Source of the DNA: JADLGL01 sp963667605
GTDB lineage: Bacteria > Pseudomonadota > Alphaproteobacteria > Rhizobiales > Kaistiaceae
Direction of reading: 5' to 3'
Assembly: GCA_963667605.2 (NCBI GenBank)
Contig: CAXXUZ010000003.1
Coordinates: forward strand, 1,240,001-1,304,000
Length of the DNA stretch: 64,000 nt
Positions within the stretch are counted from its first letter, which is position 1, and every line of letters starts with the position of its first letter. Both the position numbers and the translations under genes were made by a program. The notes under the pieces were generated by a model. That model was given only the letters and a program-made list of their open reading frames with translations, was not told where the DNA came from and ran no database searches. Positions 8,576-16,717 of this stretch are shown here, one piece after another.

Positions 8576-9358
8576 ATGAACAAGCTTCCGATCCGGGACG
8601 ATCTAATCCGCCAGGTCTTGGGCGGGAAACTGGCACCTCACGAAGCCGAAGAAGAAGCTGACCGCCTCGGACTAACCCCGCTCCGGCACATTCCATATCC
8701 GCACGAATTTAACCCCGTCGATGAACCGTACTGGTCATTGCCTACGACATTGGCGTGGGCAATCAACCGCGATATCGATTCAGTCAGAGCACAATGGGAC
8801 AAATACAGAGCCGCGTGCACTCATTGGGAGGAACTCTGGGGCGGCTTCCGGCTGGTGGCAGGCGCCAAAGCTAACCTAGTGAGCCTTTGGGCGGAGGCCC
8901 GAAGCGAATTGTCTGTGATGGACGCGTTCTCGGAGCTGAGTCGCGGAGCACTGGACGATAAGCCGGTGCTGATCGACTTTACCAAAGGGGAGCCTATCCC
9001 ACCTCCACGTTGGCACAACGCTGTCCTGCAGGAAGTCAGTGGCAAGCTGGTCGTGCACCTCGAATCCGGCGCCAATTTGGTCGGCGTTTTCTTCAAGAAC
9101 GAAGAAGTCCGGGCGGTGTGGCCCGATGCAGGGTCGGAAGAACAGCCCTCCGAACCTCCAGAAGAAAACAAGGGTGCAGGGAAGTGGGCTCAAGCTCATG
9201 CCCACCGGTTCATGAATGAAACCTACCCTGAAGGGCTGCCCGCCGGTATGCAAAAAACCAGGGCGTATAGGCAATACAAAGGGTGGAGCGTCGATCAGAC
9301 CCCTCCTGAGACGCCATCCTCAAAACGGTCGTTTGATCGCGCACCTGGAAACAAATAA
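8576..9358 (+). CDS. Uncharacterised island protein downstream of the integrase
   Basis: A 260-residue soluble protein starting three bases after the integrase stop. I do not assign a function. A tryptophan-rich N-terminal half (EPYWSLPTTLAWAI, then HWEELW) resembles proteins of unknown function found beside integrases in rhizobial genomic islands (recollection, not a search). A Pro/Glu-rich linker at about residues 195-210 separates it from a basic C-terminal tail with KRSFDRAPGNK. The tight spacing suggests cotranscription with the integrase. Confidence 0.7.
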   Translation: MNKLPIRDDLIRQVLGGKLAPHEAEEEADRLGLTPLRHIPYPHEFNPVDEPYWSLPTTLAWAINRDIDSVRAQWDKYRAACTHWEELWGGFRLVAGAKANLVSLWAEARSELSVMDAFSELSRGALDDKPVLIDFTKGEPIPPPRWHNAVLQEVSGKLVVHLESGANLVGVFFKNEEVRAVWPDAGSEEQPSEPPEENKGAGKWAQAHAHRFMNETYPEGLPAGMQKTRAYRQYKGWSVDQTPPETPSSKRSFDRAPGNK

Positions 9359-9401
9359 TAGACAACACTAGACATTGGCTACTCTTGTCCATTCCTGTCT
9401 A
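9359..9401. promoter_or_regulatory. Inverted repeat, candidate operator
   Basis: Two 16-base arms of the form TAGACAnnnnTnGACA lie in inverted orientation at 9359-9374 and 9386-9401, separated by 11 bases. They sit 75 bases before the AlpA-like gene and directly after the preceding stop codon. Symmetry and position suit the binding site of a dimeric regulator of the element's excision/replication operon. No regulator has been matched to it. Confidence 0.45.
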
Positions 9402-9475
9402 TCGCGCTGATATAATTGAGCTTCTAGGTCTTCTTATCATCAGGTGATATCGCCTGGCTGACATAGGAGACTGTC

Positions 9476-9766
9476 TTGACACACGTACACCCAACGAAAA
9501 GCGGACGCGGCGGAACGGCCCTTGCGGACGCCGCCAAGACTGATCAAATCGACACCGAGGAATGGCGGCCGTCCAAGCGAGTTAGCTCGTTCCAGGAGGT
9601 CGCGGATCAAAATGATCTCTCTATTGCAACGTTACGGCGCGAAATAGAGCGCGGCAAAGGGCCGAAAGTCACCCAACTGTCGCTGCGGCGGAAGAGTATT
9701 CGAGGCGACCACGAAGCCGAGTGGCTCAACTCCGGACTCATTTCGGAAAAGACGGAGGCATCATGA
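9476..9766 (+). CDS. AlpA-like small DNA-binding regulator
   Basis: A 96-residue protein with a predicted helix-turn-helix around FQEVADQNDLSIATLRREIE (about residues 42-61), followed by the basic RRKSIRGDHEAEWL typical of AlpA/excisionase-like proteins that bind element promoters or att sites. It starts at TTG 9476 with a good ATAGGAGA ribosome site; no ATG precedes the domain. It is the first of four tightly packed genes ending in the RepA-like ATPase, an arrangement seen in P4-like satellites and integrative elements. A role as excisionase or operon regulator is inferred. Confidence 0.75.
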   Translation: MTHVHPTKSGRGGTALADAAKTDQIDTEEWRPSKRVSSFQEVADQNDLSIATLRREIERGKGPKVTQLSLRRKSIRGDHEAEWLNSGLISEKTEAS

Positions 9767-9770
9767 TCGG

Positions 9771-10178
9771 ATGCGGCTCCCAGATACGTCGAAACCCGCC
9801 TCTGCGGTAACAGAGAACGGGTTTCAGCGGTGCGGTCAGGTGGTGCCGATCGACCTCGCCAATACAACTTCTACGAACGCACTTCAAGAATTAGTCCTAC
9901 GCCGCTTCGGAGTGCCGGAGCCGCGTGTCGGCATCGTGGCCGATCTCGTCTTTTGCCTCAAGGAGGCCGAGATGACGAAGAACGACATTCTTGAGGTCAC
10001 ACCGGTCGGCCGGTTCTCGATCGTTGAGCACCGAAATGATCAGGTCGAAGTGGTCGACCAGAACGACACCCGGGTCGCGCTCTTTGACTCTTGGAACGCC
10101 ATAGAACGTCGATCTCGAGATCGATCGCGCTGGTTGTTAATTTGGGGCTCGGGACCCGGCCCAGGGCGGCCGCAATGA
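9771..10178 (+). CDS. Uncharacterised island protein
   Basis: A 135-residue protein starting 5 bases after the AlpA-like stop and overlapping the next start by 4 bases (ATGA). No known domain recognised. The central part (EVTPVGRFSIVEHRNDQVEVVD) looks like an ordered beta-rich fold; the C terminus is basic and ends in a Gly/Pro tail. Its place between regulator and replication ATPase suggests an accessory role in the element. Confidence 0.6.
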   Translation: MRLPDTSKPASAVTENGFQRCGQVVPIDLANTTSTNALQELVLRRFGVPEPRVGIVADLVFCLKEAEMTKNDILEVTPVGRFSIVEHRNDQVEVVDQNDTRVALFDSWNAIERRSRDRSRWLLIWGSGPGPGRPQ

Positions 10179-10402
10179 CTGTGGATGCAAAATCGGCGAC
10201 GCCGCCGACTCCGTCACACGCGGATCGGCAAATGCCTCGGGCCGTGGCGTTCGCGCTTCATCATCTTTGGCTACGCTTGGCATTGGCCCGCGTCCACATC
10301 GAATGGGCACAAGCTTCGCTCAGCGACGGCTTCATGACCCCGGAAATGGCGCTGGCGATCCTCGAGGATGCGATCGGCGAGATCGTCGGGGAGGCAGCCT
10401 GA
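10175..10402 (+). CDS. Uncharacterised small island protein
   Basis: A 75-residue, mostly helical protein; the frame is open upstream but ATG 10175 overlaps the previous stop (ATGA), which fits translational coupling. It also overlaps the next start by the same ATGA arrangement (10402). Helical stretches RAVAFALHHLWLRLALARVHI and MALAILEDAIGEIVG are visible; there is no signal peptide and no known family. Confidence 0.6.
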   Translation: MTVDAKSATPPTPSHADRQMPRAVAFALHHLWLRLALARVHIEWAQASLSDGFMTPEMALAILEDAIGEIVGEAA

Positions 10403-11538
10403 TGGAAACCGACATCGACGCCGTAAACGCCGAACTCGACGCCCAGGTGATACGGATTGACCGAGTGGCGGAAGGCGCGCCCTCGCTGCGAGTGATCAAT
10501 CCGGCATCATGGGAAGGCCAGCCCGTGCCGGAACGGCGATGGATGGTCCAGGATATGATTCCCGCCGGTGCTCCGACGCTGCTTGGTGGCGAGGGCGCCG
10601 CCGGCAAGAGCATCATTGGCTTGCAGTTATGCGCCGCAATGGCAACCGGCAAGGAGTGGCTCGGAACCATGCCGACGCCCGGCCGGTCGCTGTACCTCAG
10701 TGCCGAAGATGACGTTGACGAGCTGCACCGTCGTCTCGACCGGATACGTAAGTTCCATGCCGCCGGATTCGCCGATCTCGGCAAAATGCGGCTTGTCGAT
10801 CTTGTCGGCGAAAACGCCGTCCTTGGCAGTCAGGATCGATCAGGCTTGATCGAGCCGACAGAAATGTACCGGATGGTGATGTGTGAGATCAGCGTCTTCA
10901 GGCCGGACTTGGTGTTGATCGATGCCCTGGCCGATGCCTTCGGCGGGGACGAAAATAGCCGATCGCAGGCCCGGCAATTCAACAAGTTGAACGGCGCGGC
11001 CCGTCAATTCGGGTGCACATTTCTCGTCATCTCCCATCCGAGCCTCACGGGCATCAATTCCGGTTCCGGGCTATCGGGTAGCACAGCCTGGAACAACAGC
11101 GTTCGCAGTCGGCTTTATCTCGAAGGCACCAAGGCCGGTGATGGCTCCGAGCCTGATCCGGACCTTCGGATCCTCTCAGTCAAGAAGGCAAATTACAGTC
11201 AGGCAGGGAAAGTGCTGACGATCAAATACCGCGATGGCGTCTTCGTCGCGGTTAGGGACTCCACGACAACACTCGACAAGATGGCGCTTGAGCAGCGAGC
11301 CGATGAAACCTTCCTCCGACTCCTACGGATGTTCAACAAGCAAGGGCAGCATGTAGGCGCCAGCTCAGGTGCAAACTACGCACCGGCAAAGTTTGCCGAG
11401 CATCCCGAGGCAGGCGGTGTCGGCAAACGACTTTTCGCGGACGCGATGCAGCGCCTGTTGGCCAATGATGAGATCGGCATTGAAGAGTTCGGACCACCTT
11501 CGAGACGACGCTTTCGCCTCATTTCCCGGAATGGATAA
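10402..11538 (+). CDS. RepA-like AAA ATPase (AAA_25/RecA-like fold), candidate replication protein
   Basis: A 378-residue protein of the RepA/RSF1010-type hexameric helicase family. Walker A GGEGAAGKS (about 62-70) is followed by SLYLSAEDDVDELHRRL (the Walker A'-like Glu loop) and the Walker B strand DLVLIDALAD (about 170-179), then FLVISHPS. The C-terminal part (from about 290) looks like a winged-helix domain. Start at ATG 10402 overlaps the upstream stop. The last gene of the element's operon, it is followed at once by an iteron-like repeat array, as expected for a replication initiation module. Helicase activity and origin use are inferred from family and position. Confidence 0.82.
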   Translation: METDIDAVNAELDAQVIRIDRVAEGAPSLRVINPASWEGQPVPERRWMVQDMIPAGAPTLLGGEGAAGKSIIGLQLCAAMATGKEWLGTMPTPGRSLYLSAEDDVDELHRRLDRIRKFHAAGFADLGKMRLVDLVGENAVLGSQDRSGLIEPTEMYRMVMCEISVFRPDLVLIDALADAFGGDENSRSQARQFNKLNGAARQFGCTFLVISHPSLTGINSGSGLSGSTAWNNSVRSRLYLEGTKAGDGSEPDPDLRILSVKKANYSQAGKVLTIKYRDGVFVAVRDSTTTLDKMALEQRADETFLRLLRMFNKQGQHVGASSGANYAPAKFAEHPEAGGVGKRLFADAMQRLLANDEIGIEEFGPPSRRRFRLISRNG

Positions 11539-11546
11539 TCCAATTA

Positions 11547-11683
11547 CCAACGCCCTACCAACGCCATTTTCCAACGGCTTCCAACGGCCTACCAACGCGC
11601 TTCCAACGGCCTTCCAACGGGGTAGCCACACACCCCCTTATACCCCCAGGGCGTTGGAAGCCCGTGAATGGGCTTCCAACGCC
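11547..11683 (+). repeat. Iteron-like CCAACG array and 14-bp hairpin, candidate origin
   Basis: Seven CCAACG hexamers stand at 11547, 11558, 11571, 11581, 11592, 11603 and 11614, spaced 10-13 and mostly 11 bases apart, inside units such as TACCAACGCCC and TTCCAACGGCC. They are followed by a perfect inverted repeat: GGCGTTGGAAGCCC at 11650-11663 and its complement at 11670-11683, loop GTGAAT; each arm carries one more hexamer. Roughly helical-turn spacing plus a hairpin directly behind a RepA-like gene is the layout of an iteron origin. A short frame (ATG 11531 to about 11692) runs through it and would encode repetitive NALPT/FQR peptides; I regard that as secondary. Confidence 0.6.
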
Positions 11684-11794
11684 TGGGAATAGGGAATGAA
11701 CAGTCGCGGAAATGTCCTCAAATGGGATTGAAAGGGCCGCACCATTCACGCTTCAACCATCGCGATGGCCCACGGTTGTAGCGAGGTGCCCAAG

Positions 11795-11819
11795 GCCGGG
11801 GCTGCAACCCCGGCTTTTT
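11795..11819 (+). terminator. Rho-independent terminator
   Basis: Stem GCCGGGG (11795-11801) pairs with CCCCGGC (11808-11814) around a CTGCAA loop and is followed by five T. It ends the element's regulator-RepA operon or a transcript reading from the origin region. The remaining bases between it and the IS at 11950 hold no gene I can see. Confidence 0.75.
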
Positions 11820-12035
11820 CCTGGGCAAGACAATTAACTCCAAACTTCCTCAGCCCAAACAGGCTGCGGGTTGGTGGAGAGCCGTCCACGGCATCAGAAG
11901 CGGTGACTCAGTAGTAAACAGAGAAGCCGTCCGCAGCTCCGTTAGACTGTGTTCGGCGTCAGCGCCCCTGGGACAGATTGGGCGGATTGAACAAGAGAGG
12001 GTTTCTGGCTCATCTTAACCCACGAGGGATTGAAG

Positions 12036-12410
12036 ATGAGACGGAACACCAATCACCAGAAAGCATCGGCCGAGAAGGTCGTGAAGGACATCCGGCGGGC
12101 GACTCGTCGGCAGTTCGGCGCCGAAGAGAAGATCCGGATCGTTCTGGAGGGCCTGCGCGGCGAGGACAGTATCGCTGAGCTGTGTCGCCGTGAGGGGATC
12201 AACCAGAACCTCTATTACCGCTGGTCGAAGGACTTCCTGGAGGCCGGGAAGAAGCGCCTGGCGGGTGACACTGCCCGTGAGGCTACCTCCGATGAGGTCC
12301 GGCATCTTCGCAGTGAGGCACTGGCACTCAAGGAGGCCGTTGCTGACCTGACGCTGGACAACCGTCTACTCAAAAAAAGCATGATCGCGGATGGGGGAGA
12401 GGAGGCATGA
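12036..12410 (+). CDS. IS3-family transposase OrfA, copy 1
   Basis: A 124-residue helix-turn-helix protein (RRQFGAEEKIRIVLEGLRGE then CRREGINQNLYYRWSKDFLE) that binds the IS ends, followed by a leucine-rich coiled segment. ATG 12036 is preferred over an upstream TTG because GAGGGA lies before it. Near its end, A7G at 12372-12379 offers a slippage site: the -1 frame is open from there into OrfB, so an OrfAB fusion transposase can be made, as usual in IS3 elements. It overlaps OrfB by ATGA. Confidence 0.9.
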   Translation: MRRNTNHQKASAEKVVKDIRRATRRQFGAEEKIRIVLEGLRGEDSIAELCRREGINQNLYYRWSKDFLEAGKKRLAGDTAREATSDEVRHLRSEALALKEAVADLTLDNRLLKKSMIADGGEEA

Positions 12411-13387
12411 GGTATCCACTATCGGAGAAGCTGGAGATCATCCGGCTGGTTGAGCGATCCCATCTGCCGGCCAAGCGCACGCTGGCGCAGTTGGGCATTC
12501 CCCGCACCTCGTTTTATCGCTGGTACGACCGCTGTCTGACCGGCGGACCGGAGGCCCTGGAGGACCGCCGCTCGCGGCCTGGCCAAGTCTGGAACCGTAT
12601 CCCCGATGAGGTGAGAGACCGGATCGTACAGCTGGCGCTGGACGAGACGGATCTGTCGCCGCGGGAACTGGCTGTCCGGTTCACAGACACAGAGGGCTAC
12701 TCTGTATCGGAATCCTCGGTTTATCGACTGCTCAAGGCCCATGATCTGATCACCAGCCCGGCCTTTATCGTCCTCAAGGCGTCCGACGAGTTCCAGGACA
12801 AGACCACGGCGCCAAACCAGCTCTGGCAGACCGACTTCACTTACCTCAAGGTCATTGATTGGGGCTGGTTCTACCTCTCCACCGTGCTCGACGACTTCTC
12901 GCGCACCATTATCGCGTGGAAGCTCTGCACCACGATGAAGGCCGAGGACGTCACCGATACGCTGGAACTGGCGCTCAAGGCGTCAGGTCGCGATCGGGCA
13001 ACGGTCATTCACAAGCCACGGCTCCTGTCTGACAACGGCTCCAGCTACATCGCCGACGATCTGGCCAAATGGCTCGACGACCGCGATATGGAGCACATTC
13101 GCGGCGCTCCCTATCATCCGCAAACCCAGGGCAAGATCGAGCGTTGGCATCAAACCCTGAAGAACCGCATCCTTTTGGAAAATTACTATCTGCCTGGCGA
13201 CTTGGAGACACAGATCGAGGCCTTCGTCGGCCACTACAATTATCACCGCTACCACGAGAGCCTGGGCAACCCCACGCCGGCCGATGTCTACTTCGGGCGC
13301 GGCCAGACCATCCTGTTGAAAAGAGAAAAGATCAAACAAAAGACGCTACAAACCCGGCGCTTGCAATACCGCAAAACCGCCGCATAA
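12407..13387 (+). CDS. IS3-family transposase OrfB (DDE integrase core), copy 1
   Basis: A 326-residue catalytic subunit. An N-terminal HTH segment (LGIPRTSFYRWYDRCL) is followed by the rve core with the DDE triad: Asp in WQTDFTYLKV, Asp in LLSDNGSSY and Glu in GKIERWHQTLKN. All three are present, so the protein looks active. It differs from the copy at 15366-16346 at three residues (S/F, R/C and P/L). Confidence 0.93.
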   Translation: MRYPLSEKLEIIRLVERSHLPAKRTLAQLGIPRTSFYRWYDRCLTGGPEALEDRRSRPGQVWNRIPDEVRDRIVQLALDETDLSPRELAVRFTDTEGYSVSESSVYRLLKAHDLITSPAFIVLKASDEFQDKTTAPNQLWQTDFTYLKVIDWGWFYLSTVLDDFSRTIIAWKLCTTMKAEDVTDTLELALKASGRDRATVIHKPRLLSDNGSSYIADDLAKWLDDRDMEHIRGAPYHPQTQGKIERWHQTLKNRILLENYYLPGDLETQIEAFVGHYNYHRYHESLGNPTPADVYFGRGQTILLKREKIKQKTLQTRRLQYRKTAA

Positions 13388-13431
13388 AATGACCAACCAG
13401 ATGGGCCGAACCCTCTCTTAAATCAGGCCGC

Positions 13432-14322
13432 TCATCGGTTCCAAATTACCTGACGACGGACACAGTACCAAGTGTTTTTGGGCGGCGGGCTGGCTTCGTC
13501 GCAAACTCCAGAGTCACCGTCGAAGAAGAAAGCCCGACCCCGGTCGGAGGACTCCGATCTCACACCGTTTCTTTCCGATCCGTCAAAGTAGGGGCAATTG
13601 CCTTCCCTCGAAGTGCGCTCACTGTCTCGGAAGCCCCCGGCGAGGATTGTGAGCACCTCGCCGCCCTTACTCCCTATTGCACCAGCGTGAAGTGCAGCCA
13701 AACAAATCGATGAATTAGCGTTGTAGATTTGAGTTCCGATCACCCTGCCTCCTTCGGCATTGATAATGTCCGCGGACGGGCACGAGCAGCGAAAATAGTC
13801 GAGGTTTAGTTCCCGACCGCATTCCGGTGTTGCATCGCGTCGCTGCAAGTAAACACCAACAGCCATATAGACTGATGCAACTTCCTCTCCGGGCGGCAAA
13901 ACCCTGATAGTAGGCAACGTGATCCTTTCGATCCGGCCCCCGTCGCTTGCAGCGATACGAAAGTCCAGTTCAGCGTCCATATGCAGATCGTAGCGATCGT
14001 AGAAGAGAAGAGCTCTCACATCCCCTGTCGGATCGATGGCCGCCTCCAAGAAGACCGTCCCGGCGCTGAAGCAGGGATTACTTTCAACGAACCTAGCGGT
14101 GAACGTCGACGACCCTGCCGCGTCTATCACAATGTGCTGCAGCCCGAGGCGGTCGCATGGCCGATATCCGTGAAGCGTCCAATCGCCGGCCAAGTCCGAC
14201 GCTGACACGCGGTCCGGCTCCTGAGCCAGCGATCCCGAAGGGCCCCAAGTCAACATCCCAGCCAACAGCGCTAGTGCGAACGCTCCCATGATTGCTGGCA
14301 TTTTCGGCGGAAGGGTAATCAC
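13432..14322 (-). CDS. Secreted LCCL-domain protein, C terminus replaced by IS sequence
   Basis: A 296-residue exported protein. GTG at 14320-14322 is preceded by AAAGGG and begins a signal peptide (ALALLAGMLTW, cleavage near SLA before QEP). Residues about 185-275 form an LCCL domain: VIGTQIYNANSSICLAALH, then ILAGG and NGVRSESSDRGRAFFF match the family pattern of a Cys-containing loop and GV-S-x-W/F signature. The N-terminal half is beta-rich without known motif. The final ten residues, from VRRQ on, come from the IS copy 1 end, so the natural C terminus has been lost. LCCL domains bind lipid or polysaccharide in other proteins; function here is unknown. Confidence 0.75.
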   Translation of the reverse strand: MITLPPKMPAIMGAFALALLAGMLTWGPSGSLAQEPDRVSASDLAGDWTLHGYRPCDRLGLQHIVIDAAGSSTFTARFVESNPCFSAGTVFLEAAIDPTGDVRALLFYDRYDLHMDAELDFRIAASDGGRIERITLPTIRVLPPGEEVASVYMAVGVYLQRRDATPECGRELNLDYFRCSCPSADIINAEGGRVIGTQIYNANSSICLAALHAGAIGSKGGEVLTILAGGFRDSERTSREGNCPYFDGSERNGVRSESSDRGRAFFFDGDSGVCDEASPPPKNTWYCVRRQVIWNR

Positions 14323-14673
14323 GATCGACCCTTTGTCTTAACCGACATGCCCCGGATGAACAGTCCAGAGTAGCTTAACAAGTTTCTGCCTGCTCGACGA
14401 GTTTCAAGCCTCACATCGGTTCCCGGATAAATGGCCGTTTTGGGCCGCTCGCGTGAGAGCCGCATATGCGGAGGGGCTAGTGGCCTCCATCCCGAAACCA
14501 AAAAGTGCCCCCGTACGGGGGTCTGGTTTCGAGGAGGACGTGGTCGGATTCGACGCCGTCGCGGCTACGGGATAGTGACGCAGACTTCCCTGCATTTGCT
14601 CACGGTGAAATTGGCGCGGTCGCCGACTCTCTTACTGCGAATAAGAGAGTCCGCGGACCCGGAACCGTTGCTA

Positions 14674-15039
14674 TTATTCGGTTTTGCCGCTGTGTTCGTT
14701 CTCATGATCCGGTTTGGGAAGCACATGGGAATCGAGCTCGATCGTTTTCGGAGCCAGTGGCACCAATTTGATGTTGAGAGAGCTGGTGAGCTGATCGATC
14801 TTCTTTGCCAGCTCCTCATCGCTCATCGTCTCCAACGTCACCTTGATATCTTTTGGCAGCACAATGGCGATGACCTTGAGATAGTCGGCCGGCTTTTCCT
14901 TCCTGGCCCTTTCAAGAACCTCGAAGCCGTGCTCCTGCCAATCGGCATAAAGATCGGCAATGAACCACTCAGCGAGCTTGTTCTTGCTGCCCGTGTGACG
15001 ACCCGGTCCGCCTCTATAGCCCTTTAGGAATTGGCGGTG
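14674..15039 (-). pseudogene. Fragment of a DUF5681/terminase small subunit-like phage protein
   Basis: Minus-strand frame open from 15039 to TAA at 14674-14676. It reads FLKGYRGGPGRHTGSKNKL, then ADLYADWQEHGFEVLERAR, KPADYLKVIAIVLPKDIKV and a helical SDEELAKKIDQLTSSL tail. The GxRGGPGRxxGSKNKL block followed by a helical E/W-rich region and a VxAxxLPKxxKV motif is the pattern of DUF5681 proteins that precede phage terminases. No ATG, GTG or TTG start fits before the conserved block and a stop lies just upstream, so the N terminus is missing. A prophage or transfer-agent relic. The longer plus-strand frame over it is a shadow. Confidence 0.65.
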
Positions 15040-15365
15040 TTAACGGTTCGGTCCGTACCGTCTTCTTCCTTCTGGGTTTGCCGCTCTGAGGGCTCCCCTA
15101 TCGCGTCGCCAGCCGTCAGCTCCTAGCTGCCACGGCTATTTTGTCCCGAATCTTCGAACAAGGCTCTTACGACCGTGTCCGTCAGCCACTCGTCTACATC
15201 GCCATCCCTTTGGACTTCGACACCGCCGCCATCGGCGGCGTCTTACCACCGGTCCACGTCACCCCGTTCATGCGCGTCGACGTCGACGGCTGTCCGTCGT
15301 CAGGTAATTTGGAACCGATGAGCGGCCTGATTTAAGAGAGGGTTCGGCCCATCTGGTTGGTCATT

Positions 15366-16346
15366 TTATGCGGCGGTTTTGCGGTATTGCAGGCGCCGGG
15401 TTTGTAGCGTCTTTTGTTTGATCTTTTCTCTTTTCAACAGGATGGTCTGGCCGCGCCCGAAGTAGACATCGGCCGGCGTGAGGTTGCCCAGGCTCTCGTG
15501 GTAGCGGTGATAATTGTAGTGGCCGACGAAGGCCTCGATCTGTGTCTCCAAGTCGCCAGGCAGATAGTAATTTTCCAAAAGGATGCGGTTCTTCAGGGTT
15601 TGATGCCAACGCTCGATCTTGCCCTGGGTTTGCGGATGATAGGGAGCGCCGCGAATGTGCTCCATATCGCGGTCGTCGAGCCATTTGGCCAGATCGTCGG
15701 CGATGTAGCTGGAGCCGTTGTCAGACAGGAGCCGTGGCTTGTGAATGACCGTTGCCCGATCGCAACCTGACGCCTTGAGCGCCAGTTCCAGCGTATCGGT
15801 GACGTCCTCGGCCTTCATCGTGGTGCAGAGCTTCCACGCGATAATGGTGCGCGAGAAGTCGTCGAGCACGGTGGAGAGGTAGAACCAGCCCCAATCAATG
15901 ACCTTGAGGTAAGTGAAGTCGGTCTGCCAGAGCTGGTTTGGCGCCGTGGTCTTGTCCTGGAACTCGTCGGACGCCTTGAGGACGATAAAGGCCGGGCTGG
16001 TGATCAGATCATGGGCCTTGAGCAGTCGATAAACCGAGGATTCCGATACAAAGTAGCCCTCTGTGTCTGTGAACCGGACAGCCAGTTCCCGCGGCGACAG
16101 ATCCGTCTCGTCCAGCGCCAGCTGTACGATCCGGTCTCTCACCTCATCGGGGATACGGTTCCAGACTTGGCCAGGCCGCGAGCGGCGGTCCTCCAGGGCC
16201 TCCGGTCCGCCGGTCAGACAGCGGTCGTACCAGCGATAAAACGAGGTGCGGGGAATGCCCAACTGCGCCAGCGTGCGCTTGGCCGGCAGATGGGATCGCT
16301 CAACCAGCCGGATGATCTCCAGCTTCTCCGATAGTGGATACCTCAT
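15366..16346 (-). CDS. IS3-family transposase OrfB, copy 2
   Basis: A 326-residue DDE transposase with the same WQTDFTYLKV, LLSDNGSSY and KIERWHQ catalytic blocks as copy 1. Three substitutions distinguish it: EGYFVSE, KASGCDRA and LGNLTPA. Overlaps OrfA by four bases. Confidence 0.93.
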   Translation of the reverse strand: MRYPLSEKLEIIRLVERSHLPAKRTLAQLGIPRTSFYRWYDRCLTGGPEALEDRRSRPGQVWNRIPDEVRDRIVQLALDETDLSPRELAVRFTDTEGYFVSESSVYRLLKAHDLITSPAFIVLKASDEFQDKTTAPNQLWQTDFTYLKVIDWGWFYLSTVLDDFSRTIIAWKLCTTMKAEDVTDTLELALKASGCDRATVIHKPRLLSDNGSSYIADDLAKWLDDRDMEHIRGAPYHPQTQGKIERWHQTLKNRILLENYYLPGDLETQIEAFVGHYNYHRYHESLGNLTPADVYFGRGQTILLKREKIKQKTLQTRRLQYRKTAA

Positions 16347-16717
16347 GCCTCCTCTCCCCCATCCGCGATCATGCTTTTTTTGAGTAGACGGTTGTCCAGC
16401 GTCAGGTCAGCAACGGCCTCCTTGAGTGCCAGTGCCTCACTGCGAAGATGCCGGACCTCATCGGAGGTAGCCTCACGGGCAGTGTCACCCGCCAGGCGCT
16501 TCTTCCCGGCCTCCAGGAAGTCCTTCGACCAGCGGTAATAGAGGTTCTGGTTGATCCCCTCACGGCGACACAGCTCAGCGATACTGTCCTCGCCGCGCAG
16601 GCCCTCCAGAACGATCCGGATCTTCTCTTCGGCGCCGAACTGCCGACGAGTCGCCCGCCGGATGTCCTTCACGACCTTCTCGGCCGATGCTTTCTGGTGA
16701 TTGGTGTTCCGTCTCAT
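16343..16717 (-). CDS. IS3-family transposase OrfA, copy 2
   Basis: A 124-residue HTH protein identical in sequence to copy 1 OrfA. The same A7G slippage tract lies near its 3' end (16374-16381 on this strand), allowing an OrfAB fusion by -1 frameshifting. Confidence 0.9.
   Translation of the reverse strand: MRRNTNHQKASAEKVVKDIRRATRRQFGAEEKIRIVLEGLRGEDSIAELCRREGINQNLYYRWSKDFLEAGKKRLAGDTAREATSDEVRHLRSEALALKEAVADLTLDNRLLKKSMIADGGEEA

Larger units (their letters stand above)
11950..13462 (+). mobile_element. IS3-family insertion sequence, copy 1 (1513 bp)
   Basis: Complete element with imperfect terminal inverted repeats: the left end begins TGTTCGGCGTCAG and the right end, read inward, TGTCCGTCGTCAG, both with the TG...CA tips of the IS3 family and a shared AGAGAGGGTT block about 45 bases in. 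It encodes OrfA and OrfB. It is near-identical over its whole length to copy 2 on the opposite strand and to a remnant at 59938-60066. The three bases on either side (CTG left, CAG right) do not match, so the original target duplication has been lost or mutated. It cuts the 3' end of an LCCL-domain gene. Confidence 0.92.

Noticed and set aside
11547..11683. Possible CRISPR array
   Set aside because: The repeat core is only six bases with 4-7 base gaps, there are no unique spacers of 25-40 bases and no Cas genes.
14431..15027. 198-residue plus-strand protein
   Set aside because: The opposite strand has the family-like GGPGRHTGSKNKL block and helical pattern of a terminase small subunit-like protein; the plus frame lacks features.
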